DNA of 64,000 nucleotides from Nocardiopsis flavescens (GTDB lineage Bacteria; Actinomycetota; Actinomycetes; Streptosporangiales; Streptosporangiaceae): positions 124,001 through 188,000 of the forward strand of contig NZ_FQZK01000001.1 of NCBI RefSeq assembly GCF_900141985.1. The letters run 5' to 3'. Of this stretch, positions 7,749 through 16,282 are shown piece by piece (positions within the stretch are counted from its first letter, which is position 1; every line of letters begins with the position of its first letter). Under the pieces are notes generated by a model. It saw only the letters and a list, made by a program, of their open reading frames with translations, did not search any database and was not told where the DNA came from. A program made the position numbers and the translations under genes.

Positions 7749-7763
7749 AAAGAAGGGTCGAGT

Positions 7764-8009
7764 ATGTCGGGAACACTGCGCCTCATGTTCGTGGAGGCGC
7801 GGATCTACGGACTGGCGCTGGTCGTCGGGTCCCTGCTCCTCGTCCAGGGGTACGGGGCGGCGCTCACCCGGCTGTTCTGGGGCGTCGAGTGGGGACCCCT
7901 GGCCTGGGCCGGTGAGCGCGTCGCGCTTCCAGACGGCTCGCCGCTCATGGTCGGCGGGCTGGGGCTCACCTTCCTGCTCGCCGTGTGCTTCGCCGTCCAG
8001 CACGACTGA
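7764..8009 (+). CDS. Small two-helix membrane protein under the TetR operator
   Basis: An 81-residue protein with two hydrophobic segments: about residues 12-35 (IYGLALVVGSLLLVQGYGAA) and 60-78 (LMVGGLGLTFLLAVCFAVQ), joined by a loop LFWGVEWGPLAWAGERVALPDG rich in Trp and Gly. ATG at 7764 follows AGAAGGG. I do not recognise the family. The operator just upstream puts it in the same regulon as the secreted paralogs at 6653 and 7075, so it may be their membrane partner, an immunity-like protein or an exporter component; that is inference from co-regulation only. Confidence 0.7.
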   Translation: MSGTLRLMFVEARIYGLALVVGSLLLVQGYGAALTRLFWGVEWGPLAWAGERVALPDGSPLMVGGLGLTFLLAVCFAVQHD

Positions 8010-8283
8010 CCGCCGCCCGCGCGGCCCCGGGTCGGTCCGGTCGCCACAGTGCCGCACCCCGCACTGTAAACGCCCGGCGGCGTCCGTGCCGGTCACTGCC
8101 GCAGGGGGCGCACTCCCCCGGCGGACCGCCTCCTCGCACCGGCGGGCGCCCGCGCCTCTTCCCGGGCCTTCGAGTCCACGCGGCGGACGCGGCTGCCGCT
8201 CCGGGTGCGGTGCCTGGGCCGGCGCAGGGGGACGGTGGGCTCTGGCGCCGCTCCCCCACCGCTTCGGACCGGACCGGCGCGGT

Positions 8284-8694
8284 CTAGAGGGGCTGGGTGA
8301 AGCGGAGCATGTTGCCGGAGGGGTCGCGGAAGGCGCAGTCGCGGACGCCGTAGTACTGGTCGGTGGGCTCCTGGACGACGTCGGCTCCGGCCGCGCGCAG
8401 GCGCTCGAAGGTGGCGTCGCAGTCGTCGGTGGTGAAGATGGCGCCGCGGAGCAGGCCCTTGGCCATGAGTTCGTCCAGGGCGCGGCGGTCCTGCGGTGAG
8501 GTGCCGGGGTCGGCGCTGGGCGGCTCCAGGACGAGGGAGACGTCGGGCTGGTCGGGGGAACCGACGGTGACCCAGCGCATGCCCTCGTAGGAGACGTCGT
8601 CGCGGACCTCCAGGCCCAGGGCGTCGCGGTAGAAGGCCAGGGCGGCGTCGTGGTCGTGGACGGCGATGAAGCACTGGGCGAGTGTGAGGGCCAT
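8284..8694 (-). CDS. VOC (glyoxalase/bleomycin-resistance) family protein, AraC-linked pair 1
   Basis: A 136-residue vicinal-oxygen-chelate protein. The two beta-alpha-beta-beta-beta modules are visible: QCFIAVHDHDAALAFYRDAL at 7-26 and GAIFTTDDCDATFERLRAAG at 85-104, ending with the typical CAFRDPSGNMLRFTQPL. Members bind a metal or sequester small molecules such as bleomycin; specific chemistry cannot be assigned. It is 9 bases downstream of the AraC gene on the same strand, so the two form an operon (AraC first), as does the second AraC-VOC pair at 18222-19489. Confidence 0.85.
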   Translation of the reverse strand: MALTLAQCFIAVHDHDAALAFYRDALGLEVRDDVSYEGMRWVTVGSPDQPDVSLVLEPPSADPGTSPQDRRALDELMAKGLLRGAIFTTDDCDATFERLRAAGADVVQEPTDQYYGVRDCAFRDPSGNMLRFTQPL

Positions 8695-8703
8695 GGGTCG
8701 ATG

Positions 8704-9129
8704 CTAGGGCCGCGGGGCGGGCGCTCGGCGGACCCTCGCGGGGCGGGTGTGGATCTTGGCGACGCAGGCGGGGACGGCGGCGGAGCCGGAGTGGTCGCGG
8801 GCGCGGTAGGCGCTGGGGGTCTGGCCGACCAGGCGGGTGAAGCTGCTGCTGAAGGAGCCCAGGGAGGTGCAGCCGACGGCCATGCAGACCTCGGTGACGG
8901 TGAGGCGGCCGGCGCGCAGGAGTGCCTTGGCGCGTTCGATGCGGCGGGTCATGAGGTGGCCGTAGGGGGTCTCGCCGTAGGCGGCGCGGAAGCTGCGGGA
9001 GAAGTGGCCCGGGGACATGTGGGCGTCGCGCGCCAGGGCGGCGACGTCCAGGGGCTGGTCGTAGTCGCGGTCCATGCGGTCGCGGGCGCGGCGGAGTCGG
9101 ACCAGGTCGTCGAGGTCGGGCCTTTTCAC
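8704..9129 (-). CDS. AraC family regulator, HTH-only type
   Basis: A 141-residue protein consisting almost only of the AraC double HTH: PLDVAALARDAHMSPGHFSRSFRAAYGETPYGHLMTRRI cut across residues 26-64 and VTEVCMAVGCTSLGSFSSSFTRLVGQTPSAYR at 77-108. There is no N-terminal sensor domain, and the C-terminal 30 residues are basic and low-complexity. It precedes the VOC gene in an operon and probably controls it. Ligand sensing, if any, must come from elsewhere or from the VOC partner; the latter is speculation. Confidence 0.85.
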   Translation of the reverse strand: MKRPDLDDLVRLRRARDRMDRDYDQPLDVAALARDAHMSPGHFSRSFRAAYGETPYGHLMTRRIERAKALLRAGRLTVTEVCMAVGCTSLGSFSSSFTRLVGQTPSAYRARDHSGSAAVPACVAKIHTRPARVRRAPAPRP

Positions 9130-9269
9130 CCTGGCAGTGTCGCACGGGGGTGCGACGGGGGTGCGCGGATCCGTCTGTTTCGAAGAAGCGCGGGGCGGGC
9201 CGGGGTCTTTACCGTGGTGGCAGGGGCGGCGGCAGGGGCCGGCGCCCGGTGGGGCGAAGGGGGCCGGGG

Positions 9270-11624
9270 ATGGGTGCTGTGGCGGACGGGCACGACGTGA
9301 TCCGGGTGTTCGGGGCGCGGGAGAACAATCTGCGCGGGGTGGACGTGGAGCTGCCCAAGCGGCGGCTGACGGTGTTCACGGGGGTGTCGGGTTCGGGGAA
9401 GAGCTCGCTGGTGTTCGGGACGGTGGCGGCGGAGTCGCAGCGGTTGGTCAACGAGACGTACAGCGCGTTCGTGCAGGGGTTCATGCCGTCGCTGCCGCGT
9501 CCGGAGGTGGACGTGCTGGAGGGGCTGACGACGGCGATCATCGTGGACCAGCGGCGGCTGGGGGCGGATCCGCGGTCGACGGTGGGGACGGTGACGGACG
9601 CGCACGCGATGCTGCGGATCCTGTTCAGCCGGCTGGGTGCGCCGCACATCGGGGGGCCGGGGGCGTTCGCGTTCAACGTGCCCTCGGTGCGGGCCAGCGG
9701 GGCGATCACGGTGGAGCGGGGCGCCAAGAAGGCGGTCAGGGCGACGTTCAGCCGGCTGGGCGGGATGTGCCCGGAGTGCGAGGGCCGGGGGGCGGTGTCC
9801 GACATCGACCTGGCGCAGCTGTACGACGACTCCAAGTCGATCTCCGAGGGCGCGTTCACGATCCCGGGGTGGAAGTCGGACAGCTGGTGGACGGTGCGGC
9901 TGTACGCGGAGTCGGGGTTCTTGGACCCGGACAAGCCGATCCGGGAGTTCTCGGCGCGGGAGCGGGAGGACTTCCTGTACAAGGAGCCGACGAAGGTGAA
10001 GGTGGAGGGTGTCAACCTCACCTATGAGGGGCTGGTCCCCAAGATCCGCAAGTCGTTCCTGGCCAAGGACCGGGAGGCGATGCAGCCGCACGTCCGGGCG
10101 TTCGTGGACCGGGCGGTGACCTTCAAGGAGTGCCCCGGGTGCGGCGGCAGCCGGCTGAGCGGGCAGGCGCGCTCGGTGCGGGTGGCGGGGGCGGGGCTGG
10201 CGGAGCTGTGCGCGATGCAGATCACCGACCTGGCGCGGTGGGTGCGGGAGCTGCGGGAGCCGTCGGCGGGGCCGCTGCTGGAGGCCCTGTCGGGGACGCT
10301 GGACTCGTTCGTGGAGACCGGGCTGGGGTACCTGTCGCTGGAGCGGTCGGCGGGGACGCTGTCGGGCGGCGAGGCGCAGCGGGTGAAGATGATCCGGCAC
10401 CTGGGGTCGTCGCTGACGGACGTGACGTACGTGTTCGACGAGCCGACGGCGGGGCTGCACCCGCACGACGTGCGGCGGATGAACGGGCTGCTGCTGCGGT
10501 TGCGTGACAAGGGCAACACGGTGCTGGTGGTGGAGCACGAGCCCGAGGTGATCGGGATCGCCGACCACGTGGTGGACCTGGGGCCGGGCGCGGGGTCCGA
10601 AGGCGGCTCGGTGTGCTTCGAGGGCACGGTGGCGGGGCTGCGCGCCGCGGGGACGGTGACCGGGCGCCACCTGGACGACCGGACCCCGTTGAAGGAGGGG
10701 GTGCGCTCGCCGTCGGGGGTGCTGCGGGTGCGGGGGGCGCACACGCACAACCTGCGGGACGTGGACGTGGACATCCCGCTGGGGGTGCTGACGGTGGTGA
10801 CCGGGGTGGCGGGGTCGGGAAAGAGTTCGCTGGTCCGGGGCTCGCTGGCCGGGCGCGAGGGTGTGGTGGTGGTCGACCAGTCGCCGGTCAAGGGGTCGCG
10901 GCGGTCCAATCCGGCGACGTACACGGGGCTGCTGGAGCCGGTCCGCAAGGCGTTCGCCAAGGCGAACGGGGTCCGGCCGGCGCTGTTCAGCGCCAACTCC
11001 GAGGGGGCGTGCCCGGAGTGCCGGGGGGCCGGGGTGGTGTACCTGGACCTGGGGATGATGGCCGGGGTGTCCTCGGTGTGCGAGGAGTGCGGGGGGCGCC
11101 GGTTCCAGGCGTCGGTGCTGGAGTACCGGCTGGGCGGGCGCGACATCGCCGAGGTGCTGGCGATGTCGGTGGACGAGGCGGAGGTGTTCTTCTCCGGGGA
11201 GGGGGCGCGCGTGCCGGCGGCGCTGCGGATCCTGGGCCGGCTGCGGGACGTGGGGCTGGGGTACCTGGCGCTGGGGCAGCCGCTGACGGCGCTGTCGGGC
11301 GGTGAGCGCCAGCGGTTGAAGCTGGCGGTGCACCTGGGCGGGGAGGGCGGTGTGTTCGTGCTGGACGAGCCGACGGGCGGGCTGCACCTGGCGGACGTGG
11401 AGCGGCTGCTGGGGCTGCTGGACCGGATGGTGGACGCGGGGACATCGGTGGTGGTGGTCGAGCACCACCGGGCGGTGATGGCGCACGCCGACCACATCAT
11501 CGACCTGGGGCCGGGGGCTGGCCGCGACGGCGGCCGGGTGGTGTTCGAGGGGACGCCGCGGGAGCTGGTGGCGGCGCGCTCGACGCTGACGGGCGAGCAC
11601 CTGGCGGAGTACGCGGGCGGGTGA
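9270..11624 (+). CDS. UvrA-like excinuclease ATPase, short paralog
   Basis: A 784-residue protein with two UvrA-type ABC halves. Walker A motifs are GVSGSGKSS (about 38-46) and GVAGSGKSS (about 512-520), signatures LSGGEAQRVKM (about 364) and LSGGERQRLKL, and Walker B DEPTAGLHP and DEPTGGLHL. CxxC pairs that would hold zinc are at CPECEGRG (about 167), CPGCGGSRL (about 288), CPECRGAG (about 581) and CEECGG (about 604). Housekeeping UvrA is about 950 residues with a UvrB-binding domain; this shorter form belongs to the UvrA2/DrrC-like paralogs linked to tolerance of DNA-intercalating drugs. The ATG follows GAAGGGGGCC. No exporter or UvrB lies next to it. Confidence 0.9.
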   Translation: MGAVADGHDVIRVFGARENNLRGVDVELPKRRLTVFTGVSGSGKSSLVFGTVAAESQRLVNETYSAFVQGFMPSLPRPEVDVLEGLTTAIIVDQRRLGADPRSTVGTVTDAHAMLRILFSRLGAPHIGGPGAFAFNVPSVRASGAITVERGAKKAVRATFSRLGGMCPECEGRGAVSDIDLAQLYDDSKSISEGAFTIPGWKSDSWWTVRLYAESGFLDPDKPIREFSAREREDFLYKEPTKVKVEGVNLTYEGLVPKIRKSFLAKDREAMQPHVRAFVDRAVTFKECPGCGGSRLSGQARSVRVAGAGLAELCAMQITDLARWVRELREPSAGPLLEALSGTLDSFVETGLGYLSLERSAGTLSGGEAQRVKMIRHLGSSLTDVTYVFDEPTAGLHPHDVRRMNGLLLRLRDKGNTVLVVEHEPEVIGIADHVVDLGPGAGSEGGSVCFEGTVAGLRAAGTVTGRHLDDRTPLKEGVRSPSGVLRVRGAHTHNLRDVDVDIPLGVLTVVTGVAGSGKSSLVRGSLAGREGVVVVDQSPVKGSRRSNPATYTGLLEPVRKAFAKANGVRPALFSANSEGACPECRGAGVVYLDLGMMAGVSSVCEECGGRRFQASVLEYRLGGRDIAEVLAMSVDEAEVFFSGEGARVPAALRILGRLRDVGLGYLALGQPLTALSGGERQRLKLAVHLGGEGGVFVLDEPTGGLHLADVERLLGLLDRMVDAGTSVVVVEHHRAVMAHADHIIDLGPGAGRDGGRVVFEGTPRELVAARSTLTGEHLAEYAGG

Positions 11625-11769
11625 GGGGGCGGGCCGGGGGGATTTCCCGGACTCCGCGGACGGCGGGGCGGCGCCTCTGAGAGCATGCGGGGGACGCCGG
11701 ATCCGGGCCCGCGCGGGTGCGCGGGGCTCCCTGGCCCGTGTGAGACCGATGTGGAACGAGGACGACGCG

Positions 11770-12690
11770 ATGGAAGCCGTGACCTTTCCCAACGGCCCGG
11801 TCACCATGGCCGGTGACCTGCACCTGCCCGAGGGGTTCGATCCCGGGGGCTCCTACGCCGGGTTGGCGGTGGTCCATCCCGGCGGCGGTGTGAAGGAGCA
11901 GGCGGCCCGGCTGTACGCGGCGGCGATGGCCGGGCGGGGGTTCGTGGCGCTGGCGTTCGACGCCTCGCACCAGGGTGAGAGCGGCGGGGAGCCGCGTTTC
12001 CTGGAGGATCCGGCGGCCCGGGTCCAGGACGTGCGGGCCGCGGTGGACCTGCTCCAGGGGCTGGACTTCGTGGACGCCGGGCGGGTGGGCGTGCTGGGGG
12101 TGTGCGCGGGCGGGGCCTACGGGGTGAGCGCGGCGATGACCGACCACCGGGTGGGGGCGGTGGCGACGGTGAGCGCGCTGAACGTGGGGACGACGTACCG
12201 GCGGGGCTGGTTCGGGACCGATCCGGACTCGGCGGCGGTGGCCACGCTGGAGGAGGTGGCGCGCCAGCGCACGGACGAGGTGACGCGGGGGGCGGAGGTG
12301 GCGACGATGCCCTACGTGCCGGTGGAGCCGGACGAGAACACGCCGCGGGACCTGGTGCTGGCGAGTGAGTACCTGATGACGGACCGGGGGCGCCATCCCC
12401 ACGCGCCGAACCGCAAGCTGTTCGCGCAGAGCCTGTGGCGGATGCTGGCGTTCGACGCGTTCCACCTGGTGGAGGAGCTGCTGACGCAGCCGCTGCTGAT
12501 CGTGGCGGGGAGCGCGGCGGGGTCGCTGTGGCACTCCACGGAGCTGCACGGCCGGGCGCGGGGCCCCAAGAGGCTGGTGGTGGTGGGCGGGGCGACGCAC
12601 ACGGACTTCTACGACGTGCCCGAGTACGTGGAGCGGGCGGTGTCGGAGGCGGCGCCGTTCTTCGGTGAGCACCTGGTGGCGCGGGGCTGA
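11770..12690 (+). CDS. Alpha/beta hydrolase, dienelactone-hydrolase/YcjY-like
   Basis: A 306-residue cytoplasmic hydrolase. The nucleophile elbow reads GVCAGGAYG (about 115-123), with cysteine in place of serine as in dienelactone hydrolases and YcjY-like proteins; the acid is probably the Asp near LLIVAGSAAG and the histidine is in GGATHTDFYD near the C-terminus. DASHQGESGG after the fourth strand is typical of this group. ATG 11770 is preferred because GAGG lies 9 nt upstream; an ATG at 11749 in the same frame would add seven residues. It stands alone between the UvrA-like gene and a convergent DUF4291 gene. Substrate is unknown, probably an ester or thioester. Confidence 0.85.
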   Translation: MEAVTFPNGPVTMAGDLHLPEGFDPGGSYAGLAVVHPGGGVKEQAARLYAAAMAGRGFVALAFDASHQGESGGEPRFLEDPAARVQDVRAAVDLLQGLDFVDAGRVGVLGVCAGGAYGVSAAMTDHRVGAVATVSALNVGTTYRRGWFGTDPDSAAVATLEEVARQRTDEVTRGAEVATMPYVPVEPDENTPRDLVLASEYLMTDRGRHPHAPNRKLFAQSLWRMLAFDAFHLVEELLTQPLLIVAGSAAGSLWHSTELHGRARGPKRLVVVGGATHTDFYDVPEYVERAVSEAAPFFGEHLVARG

Positions 12691-12732
12691 CCGGGGCCGG
12701 CCGGGGCGGGGTTCCGGGGCGCGCGGTCGCCG

Positions 12733-13359
12733 TCAGTGCCGGGCGGCCTCCGCGGGCGCCAGCCGGTCCAGCAGGCCGGGGACCCGGGGGTAGGGGCGTT
12801 CGCGGGGCAGCAGCTCCCGCGCCCCGGCCAGGTCGCCCCGGCGTACCAGGTCGTGGACGCGGCGGGCGGTGGGGGTGACGTCGTCGATGGCGGTGATCCA
12901 GGTGTCGGCGTAGCGGGTGGAGGCCTCCCCCGCCAGGCCGAGCTGGAGGGAGCGGTGCTCCAGGGGCCGCAGGCGCAGGTCGCGTTCGGGGTCCCACTGC
13001 ACCCGGGCCGGGGCCGCCGCCAGCTCGCGCCGCCAGGCGTCGCGGTCGGCGTGCACGCTCCGGTCGTAGTGCGACAGGCACGCGTTGCGCAGCGCCCACT
13101 CGAACCCCTCGCGGGTGATCTCCACGGCCAGGACGGTCTCCTGGTCGGCCTTGAGCACCCACCCGCAGCGGTACATCGTCCACAGGAAGGACGGTTTGAT
13201 CCACGTCATGCGGCCGCGCTTCCAGTCGGCGGGGAAGCGGCCGGCGCGGGCGGCGGGCAGGCCCAGGCGCGGCGCGTAGGCCTGGTAGACGGTGACCGTG
13301 GTGTCGGTGTGGCGGGCGCGGATTTGGTGGCGGGGGGTCGGGGTGTGCACGGCGTTCAC
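12733..13359 (-). CDS. DUF4291 domain protein
   Basis: A 208-residue protein whose core matches DUF4291 as I know it: TVTVYQAYAPRLG, FPADWKRGRMTWIKPSFLWT, MYRCGW then VLAVEITREGFEWAL and DRSVHADRDAW, followed by WDPERDLRLRPLEHRSLQLGL. These conserved aromatic and charged blocks cover residues about 17-150. The biochemical role of the family is not established; some members have been proposed to act on nucleic acids, but I would not assign that. The GTG start at 13357-13359 gives the usual family length of about 200; the ribosome site is weak. It is convergent with the hydrolase. Confidence 0.75.
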   Translation of the reverse strand: MNAVHTPTPRHQIRARHTDTTVTVYQAYAPRLGLPAARAGRFPADWKRGRMTWIKPSFLWTMYRCGWVLKADQETVLAVEITREGFEWALRNACLSHYDRSVHADRDAWRRELAAAPARVQWDPERDLRLRPLEHRSLQLGLAGEASTRYADTWITAIDDVTPTARRVHDLVRRGDLAGARELLPRERPYPRVPGLLDRLAPAEAARH

Positions 13360-13403
13360 CCTGGCCGCCGTACGGCCGGGCCCGCAACCGGTTTTCGGGC
13401 GGG

Positions 13404-15425
13404 TCAGCGCCCGTGCAGGGGGACGGCGGCCTTGAGGAGCATCTCGGCGTACTCGTCCCGGGGGTCGGAGTCCAGGACGACGGCGCCGCCCGCGCCGATG
13501 GCCAGCTCCCCGCCCCGGCGCACGGCGGTGCGGATGACGATGCTCAGGTCGGCGGCGCCGGTGTGGGACAGGTAGCCCAGGGCGCCGGAGTAGACGCCGC
13601 GGGCGGACCGCTCCAGGGCGTCGATGATCTCCATGGTGCGCCGTTTGGGGGCGCCGGTCATGGAGCCGCCGGGGAAGCAGGCGCGGACCGCGGCCACGGT
13701 GGAGACCTCCGGGCGCAGCCGTCCGCGGACGGTGGACACCAGCTGGTGGACGGTGGCGTAGGTCTCGGTGTACATGAACGCCGGGACCTCCACGGTGCCG
13801 ACCTCGCACACGCGGCCCAGGTCGTTGCGGAGCAGGTCGACGATCATGAGGTTCTCGGCGCGGGTCTTGGCTCCGGTGCGCAGCTCCTGTGCCGCGCGGG
13901 CGTCGGTGTCGGGGTCGGGGTGGCGGGGTGCGGTGCCCTTAATGGGGCGGCTCTCGGCGCCGCCGGCGCCGTCCACGCGCAGGAAGCGCTCGGGGGAGGC
14001 GCTCAGCACGCTGGTGTCCCCCAGGCGCAGCAGGGCGGCGTAGGGGGCCGGTGAGGCGGCCCGCAGGCGGCGGTGGAAGTCCAGGTCGGTGCCGGTGTAG
14101 GGGGCGTGCAGGCGGTTGGTCAGGCAGATCTCGTAGCTCTCGCCCTGGGCCAGCAGGGCCAGGCACTGCTTGACGTCGGCGACGTAGTCCCCGCCGGGGT
14201 GCTCCAGCAGGGCGGCGGGGTCCAGGGGGGCGGCGGGCGGGGGCGGTGCGGGCAGCGGGCGCAGGTCGGCCAGGGTCGCGGCGGTGTCCGCCAGCCAGGT
14301 GTCGCCGTCGGGTGCGGTGTCGGCGCACACCAGGTGGGTGCGGCCCATGTGGTGGTCCACGGCGACGAACCGGTCGCAGCGCATCCACACGGCGTCGGGG
14401 GTGGGGGCGGTGTGCGCGGCGGCGCCGCCGGTGTCGGCCTTGAGCTCGTAGCCGAGGTAGCCGACGTAGCCGCCGGTGAAGTCGAAGGGCAGCGGGGAGG
14501 GGGTGCGCGGTCCCTGGCGGCGTTCCAGGGCGTCGAAGACGGTGCCGGGCTCGTCGGTGGCGGTGCCGTCGGGGCGGCGGACGCGGACGGGGCCGCCGAC
14601 GCGGTAGGTGAGGACCTCGCCGGTGGCCGCGCCCAGGAAGGAGAACCGGGCGGGGCCCTGGGGGCGGGAGCTGTCGAGCCAGAACGCGTACTCGGCGTCG
14701 CCGTACAGGCGGGCGAAGGCGGCCTCGGTGTCGACGGCGGTGTCCAGGGTGCGGGTGCGCGGAGCCGGCGCCGGTGTGGGTGTGGGGGTGGGGGCGGGGG
14801 TCGGCTCAGGGCGCGCGGCGGTGCGCCGGGCGGGGGCCGGGCTGCGGGGGCGGGCCGGGTCCAGGAAGTTGGCGAGGAGGGCGGCGCCGTGCTCCCCGGC
14901 GACGGACTCGGGGTGGAACTGCACGCCCCAGCGGGGCAGGTGCCGGTGCTCCAGGGCCATGACCACGCCGTCCTCGGCGCGGGCGGTGACGGCCAGGGCG
15001 GCGGGCAGGGGCTCGGGGACGGCCAGCGAGTGGTAGCGCACGGCGGTGAAGTCCTGGGGCAGGCCGGCGAACAGGCCGGTGCCGGTGTGGCGGATCCGGG
15101 TGAGGTGGCCGTGGCGGGGCTGGGGGGCGGAGACGACGTCGGCCCCGGCCAGGTGGGCGATGGCCTGGTGGCCCAGGCACACGCCCAGCACCGGCAGGTG
15201 CGGGGCGCCGGCCAGGAGTTCGGGGACGCGGCCCAGGTCGCGGGGGTGCTGGGGGCGGCCCGGGCCGGGTGAGACGACGACGGCGTCCAGTCCGGCGAAG
15301 TCGAACCGGTCCCAGGCGGGGTCGTCGTTGGCGAGCACGGCGGGCTCGGTCCCGCAGACCCGGGCGATCAGCTGGAAGAGGTTGTAGGTGTAGGAGTCGT
15401 GGTTGTCCACGAGCAGAACGCGCAT
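13404..15425 (-). CDS. pabAB: Aminodeoxychorismate synthase, fused PabA-PabB
   Basis: A 673-residue fusion that makes 4-amino-4-deoxychorismate from chorismate and glutamine, the first step to p-aminobenzoate for folate or for specialised metabolites. The glutamine amidotransferase half (1-190) has nucleophile C83 in GVCLGHQA and H171/E173 in QFHPES. A Pro-rich linker (about 195-226, PEPTPAPTPTPTPAPAP) joins it to the chorismate-binding half, which has RPIKGTAPR (lysine, as in PabB rather than TrpE) and TRAENLMIVDLLRNDLGRVC. No PabC or folate gene, and no p-aminobenzoate-using cluster, is adjacent. Fused enzymes are common in actinomycetes, often in chloramphenicol or candicidin-type pathways, but folate supply is the simplest reading. 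Confidence 0.95.
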   Translation of the reverse strand: MRVLLVDNHDSYTYNLFQLIARVCGTEPAVLANDDPAWDRFDFAGLDAVVVSPGPGRPQHPRDLGRVPELLAGAPHLPVLGVCLGHQAIAHLAGADVVSAPQPRHGHLTRIRHTGTGLFAGLPQDFTAVRYHSLAVPEPLPAALAVTARAEDGVVMALEHRHLPRWGVQFHPESVAGEHGAALLANFLDPARPRSPAPARRTAARPEPTPAPTPTPTPAPAPRTRTLDTAVDTEAAFARLYGDAEYAFWLDSSRPQGPARFSFLGAATGEVLTYRVGGPVRVRRPDGTATDEPGTVFDALERRQGPRTPSPLPFDFTGGYVGYLGYELKADTGGAAAHTAPTPDAVWMRCDRFVAVDHHMGRTHLVCADTAPDGDTWLADTAATLADLRPLPAPPPPAAPLDPAALLEHPGGDYVADVKQCLALLAQGESYEICLTNRLHAPYTGTDLDFHRRLRAASPAPYAALLRLGDTSVLSASPERFLRVDGAGGAESRPIKGTAPRHPDPDTDARAAQELRTGAKTRAENLMIVDLLRNDLGRVCEVGTVEVPAFMYTETYATVHQLVSTVRGRLRPEVSTVAAVRACFPGGSMTGAPKRRTMEIIDALERSARGVYSGALGYLSHTGAADLSIVIRTAVRRGGELAIGAGGAVVLDSDPRDEYAEMLLKAAVPLHGR

Positions 15426-15591
15426 CCCGCCCCTTCCCCTGTGGATGTCGACATCAGAGGATACGGCGGCCGGAACCGGTCTGGGACCGCGCGGTCGTCC
15501 ACAGGCGGCCCGGGGACCTGGTGCGGCGGGGGCGGCCCGGGTAGACAGGAGGGTGAGGGCTTCTTCCCCCTCGTGCAGAAGGGAGTCCGCG

Positions 15592-15807
15592 GTGACCGCT
15601 TTCCTGGCCTGGGCCGTGATCCTGGTCCTGGCGGTGCTGGGCGTCTACCTCGTGGTCGCGGTCTCGGGCGCCTCGGGCGGGCGCGGTGCCGCCCCCGCGC
15701 CCGGGCGTCCCCAGGTCGACCGGGCCCAGGAGGAGCTGCGCCTGAGATACGCGCGCGGGGAGATCGACCGCGAGGAGTACCTCCAGCGCAGGATCGACCT
15801 CGAATGA
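15592..15807 (+). CDS. Small membrane protein with SHOCT motif
   Basis: A 71-residue protein: one N-terminal membrane helix (residues 3-25, FLAWAVILVLAVLGVYLVVA) and a C-terminal SHOCT-type helix-turn, ELRLRYARGEIDREEYLQRR, ending in DLE. SHOCT (short C-terminal) domains are thought to mediate oligomerisation. The GTG at 15592 lies 6 nt after AAGGGAG. It is divergent from pabAB, with about 165 bases between. Function is unknown; such proteins are frequent in actinomycetes. Confidence 0.8.
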   Translation: MTAFLAWAVILVLAVLGVYLVVAVSGASGGRGAAPAPGRPQVDRAQEELRLRYARGEIDREEYLQRRIDLE

Positions 15808-16240
15808 CCCCGCGGCCCGCCCCGGCGGGCGCACGGGTGCCGGTGGGGCCGGCAATGACCCCGCAGGGCATTGCCTCGGTCGGCCCGGTGCCGGTGGGAC
15901 CGGCTCCGGGTGGTGCGCTCCCCCGGTTCCCCGGTGTGCCCCAGGGGGTCCGGCCTCCGTCGGCTCCGGGTCGACGGGGCCCCTCGGCCGGGCCGGACGG
16001 TGTCCGGGGCCGGAGCCGTGGTGGCGGACGGCCCCCGCGGCGGCGCGCACCGCCCGCGCACCCGCGGCTCCGCCGGGGGGCGGGGTCCGCGGTGTCCGTG
16101 CCCCTCCCCCGGGCGGTCGCTTCGGGGGCCGCGCGCCCTCCGGCCGGGTCGCCGCCCCTCCCCCTCCCCCGTTCGCCGTGCACCGCCGCGCCGTCCCGCG
16201 GGGGCGGCGGGATTCCCGGGGCGGATGTGCGATTGTGCCG
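15808..16240. other. GC-rich non-coding stretch before the ABC-F promoter
   Basis: No gene is supported. A hairpin GGCAATG-11 nt-CATTGCC (15851-15857 with 15869-15875) follows the SHOCT gene and may end its transcript. The rest is very GC-rich and low in complexity, with a repeated GGTGCCGGTGGG near 15836 and 15888. Confidence 0.5.
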
Positions 16241-16269
16241 TTGGCAGCGGGCGGCGGGGCGTGTACAGT
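16241..16269 (+). promoter_or_regulatory. Strong-looking promoter of the ABC-F gene
   Basis: TTGGCA (16241-16246) and TACAGT (16264-16269) are separated by exactly 17 bp, a near-consensus vegetative promoter. Transcription should start near 16276 and give a leader of about 240 nt before the ABC-F start at 16514. Confidence 0.7.
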
Positions 16270-16282
16270 GGCGGCCGTCCTG

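Larger units (their letters stand above)
7435..7763. other. Intergenic stretch ending in the duplicated promoter
   Basis: No gene is supported between the paralog pair and the small membrane protein. The right end (7686-7748) is the second copy of the tetR promoter block. A 49-codon open frame on the minus strand (7524-7673, ending RVLGRVLDARPALIQEVAAQ) has protein-like character but no proper start; it may be debris of a gene that once accompanied the duplicated promoter. Confidence 0.5.

Noticed and set aside
9126..11807. Long minus-strand open frame (893 codons) across the UvrA-like gene
   Set aside because: It is a shadow of the real plus-strand gene: composition is Arg/His/Pro-rich with no domain, and the plus frame has all ABC and CxxC motifs.
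13404..15425. PabAB as anthranilate synthase (TrpEG)
   Set aside because: The chorismate-binding half carries PIKGT with lysine, as in PabB, rather than the PIAGT usual in TrpE; no trp genes are adjacent.
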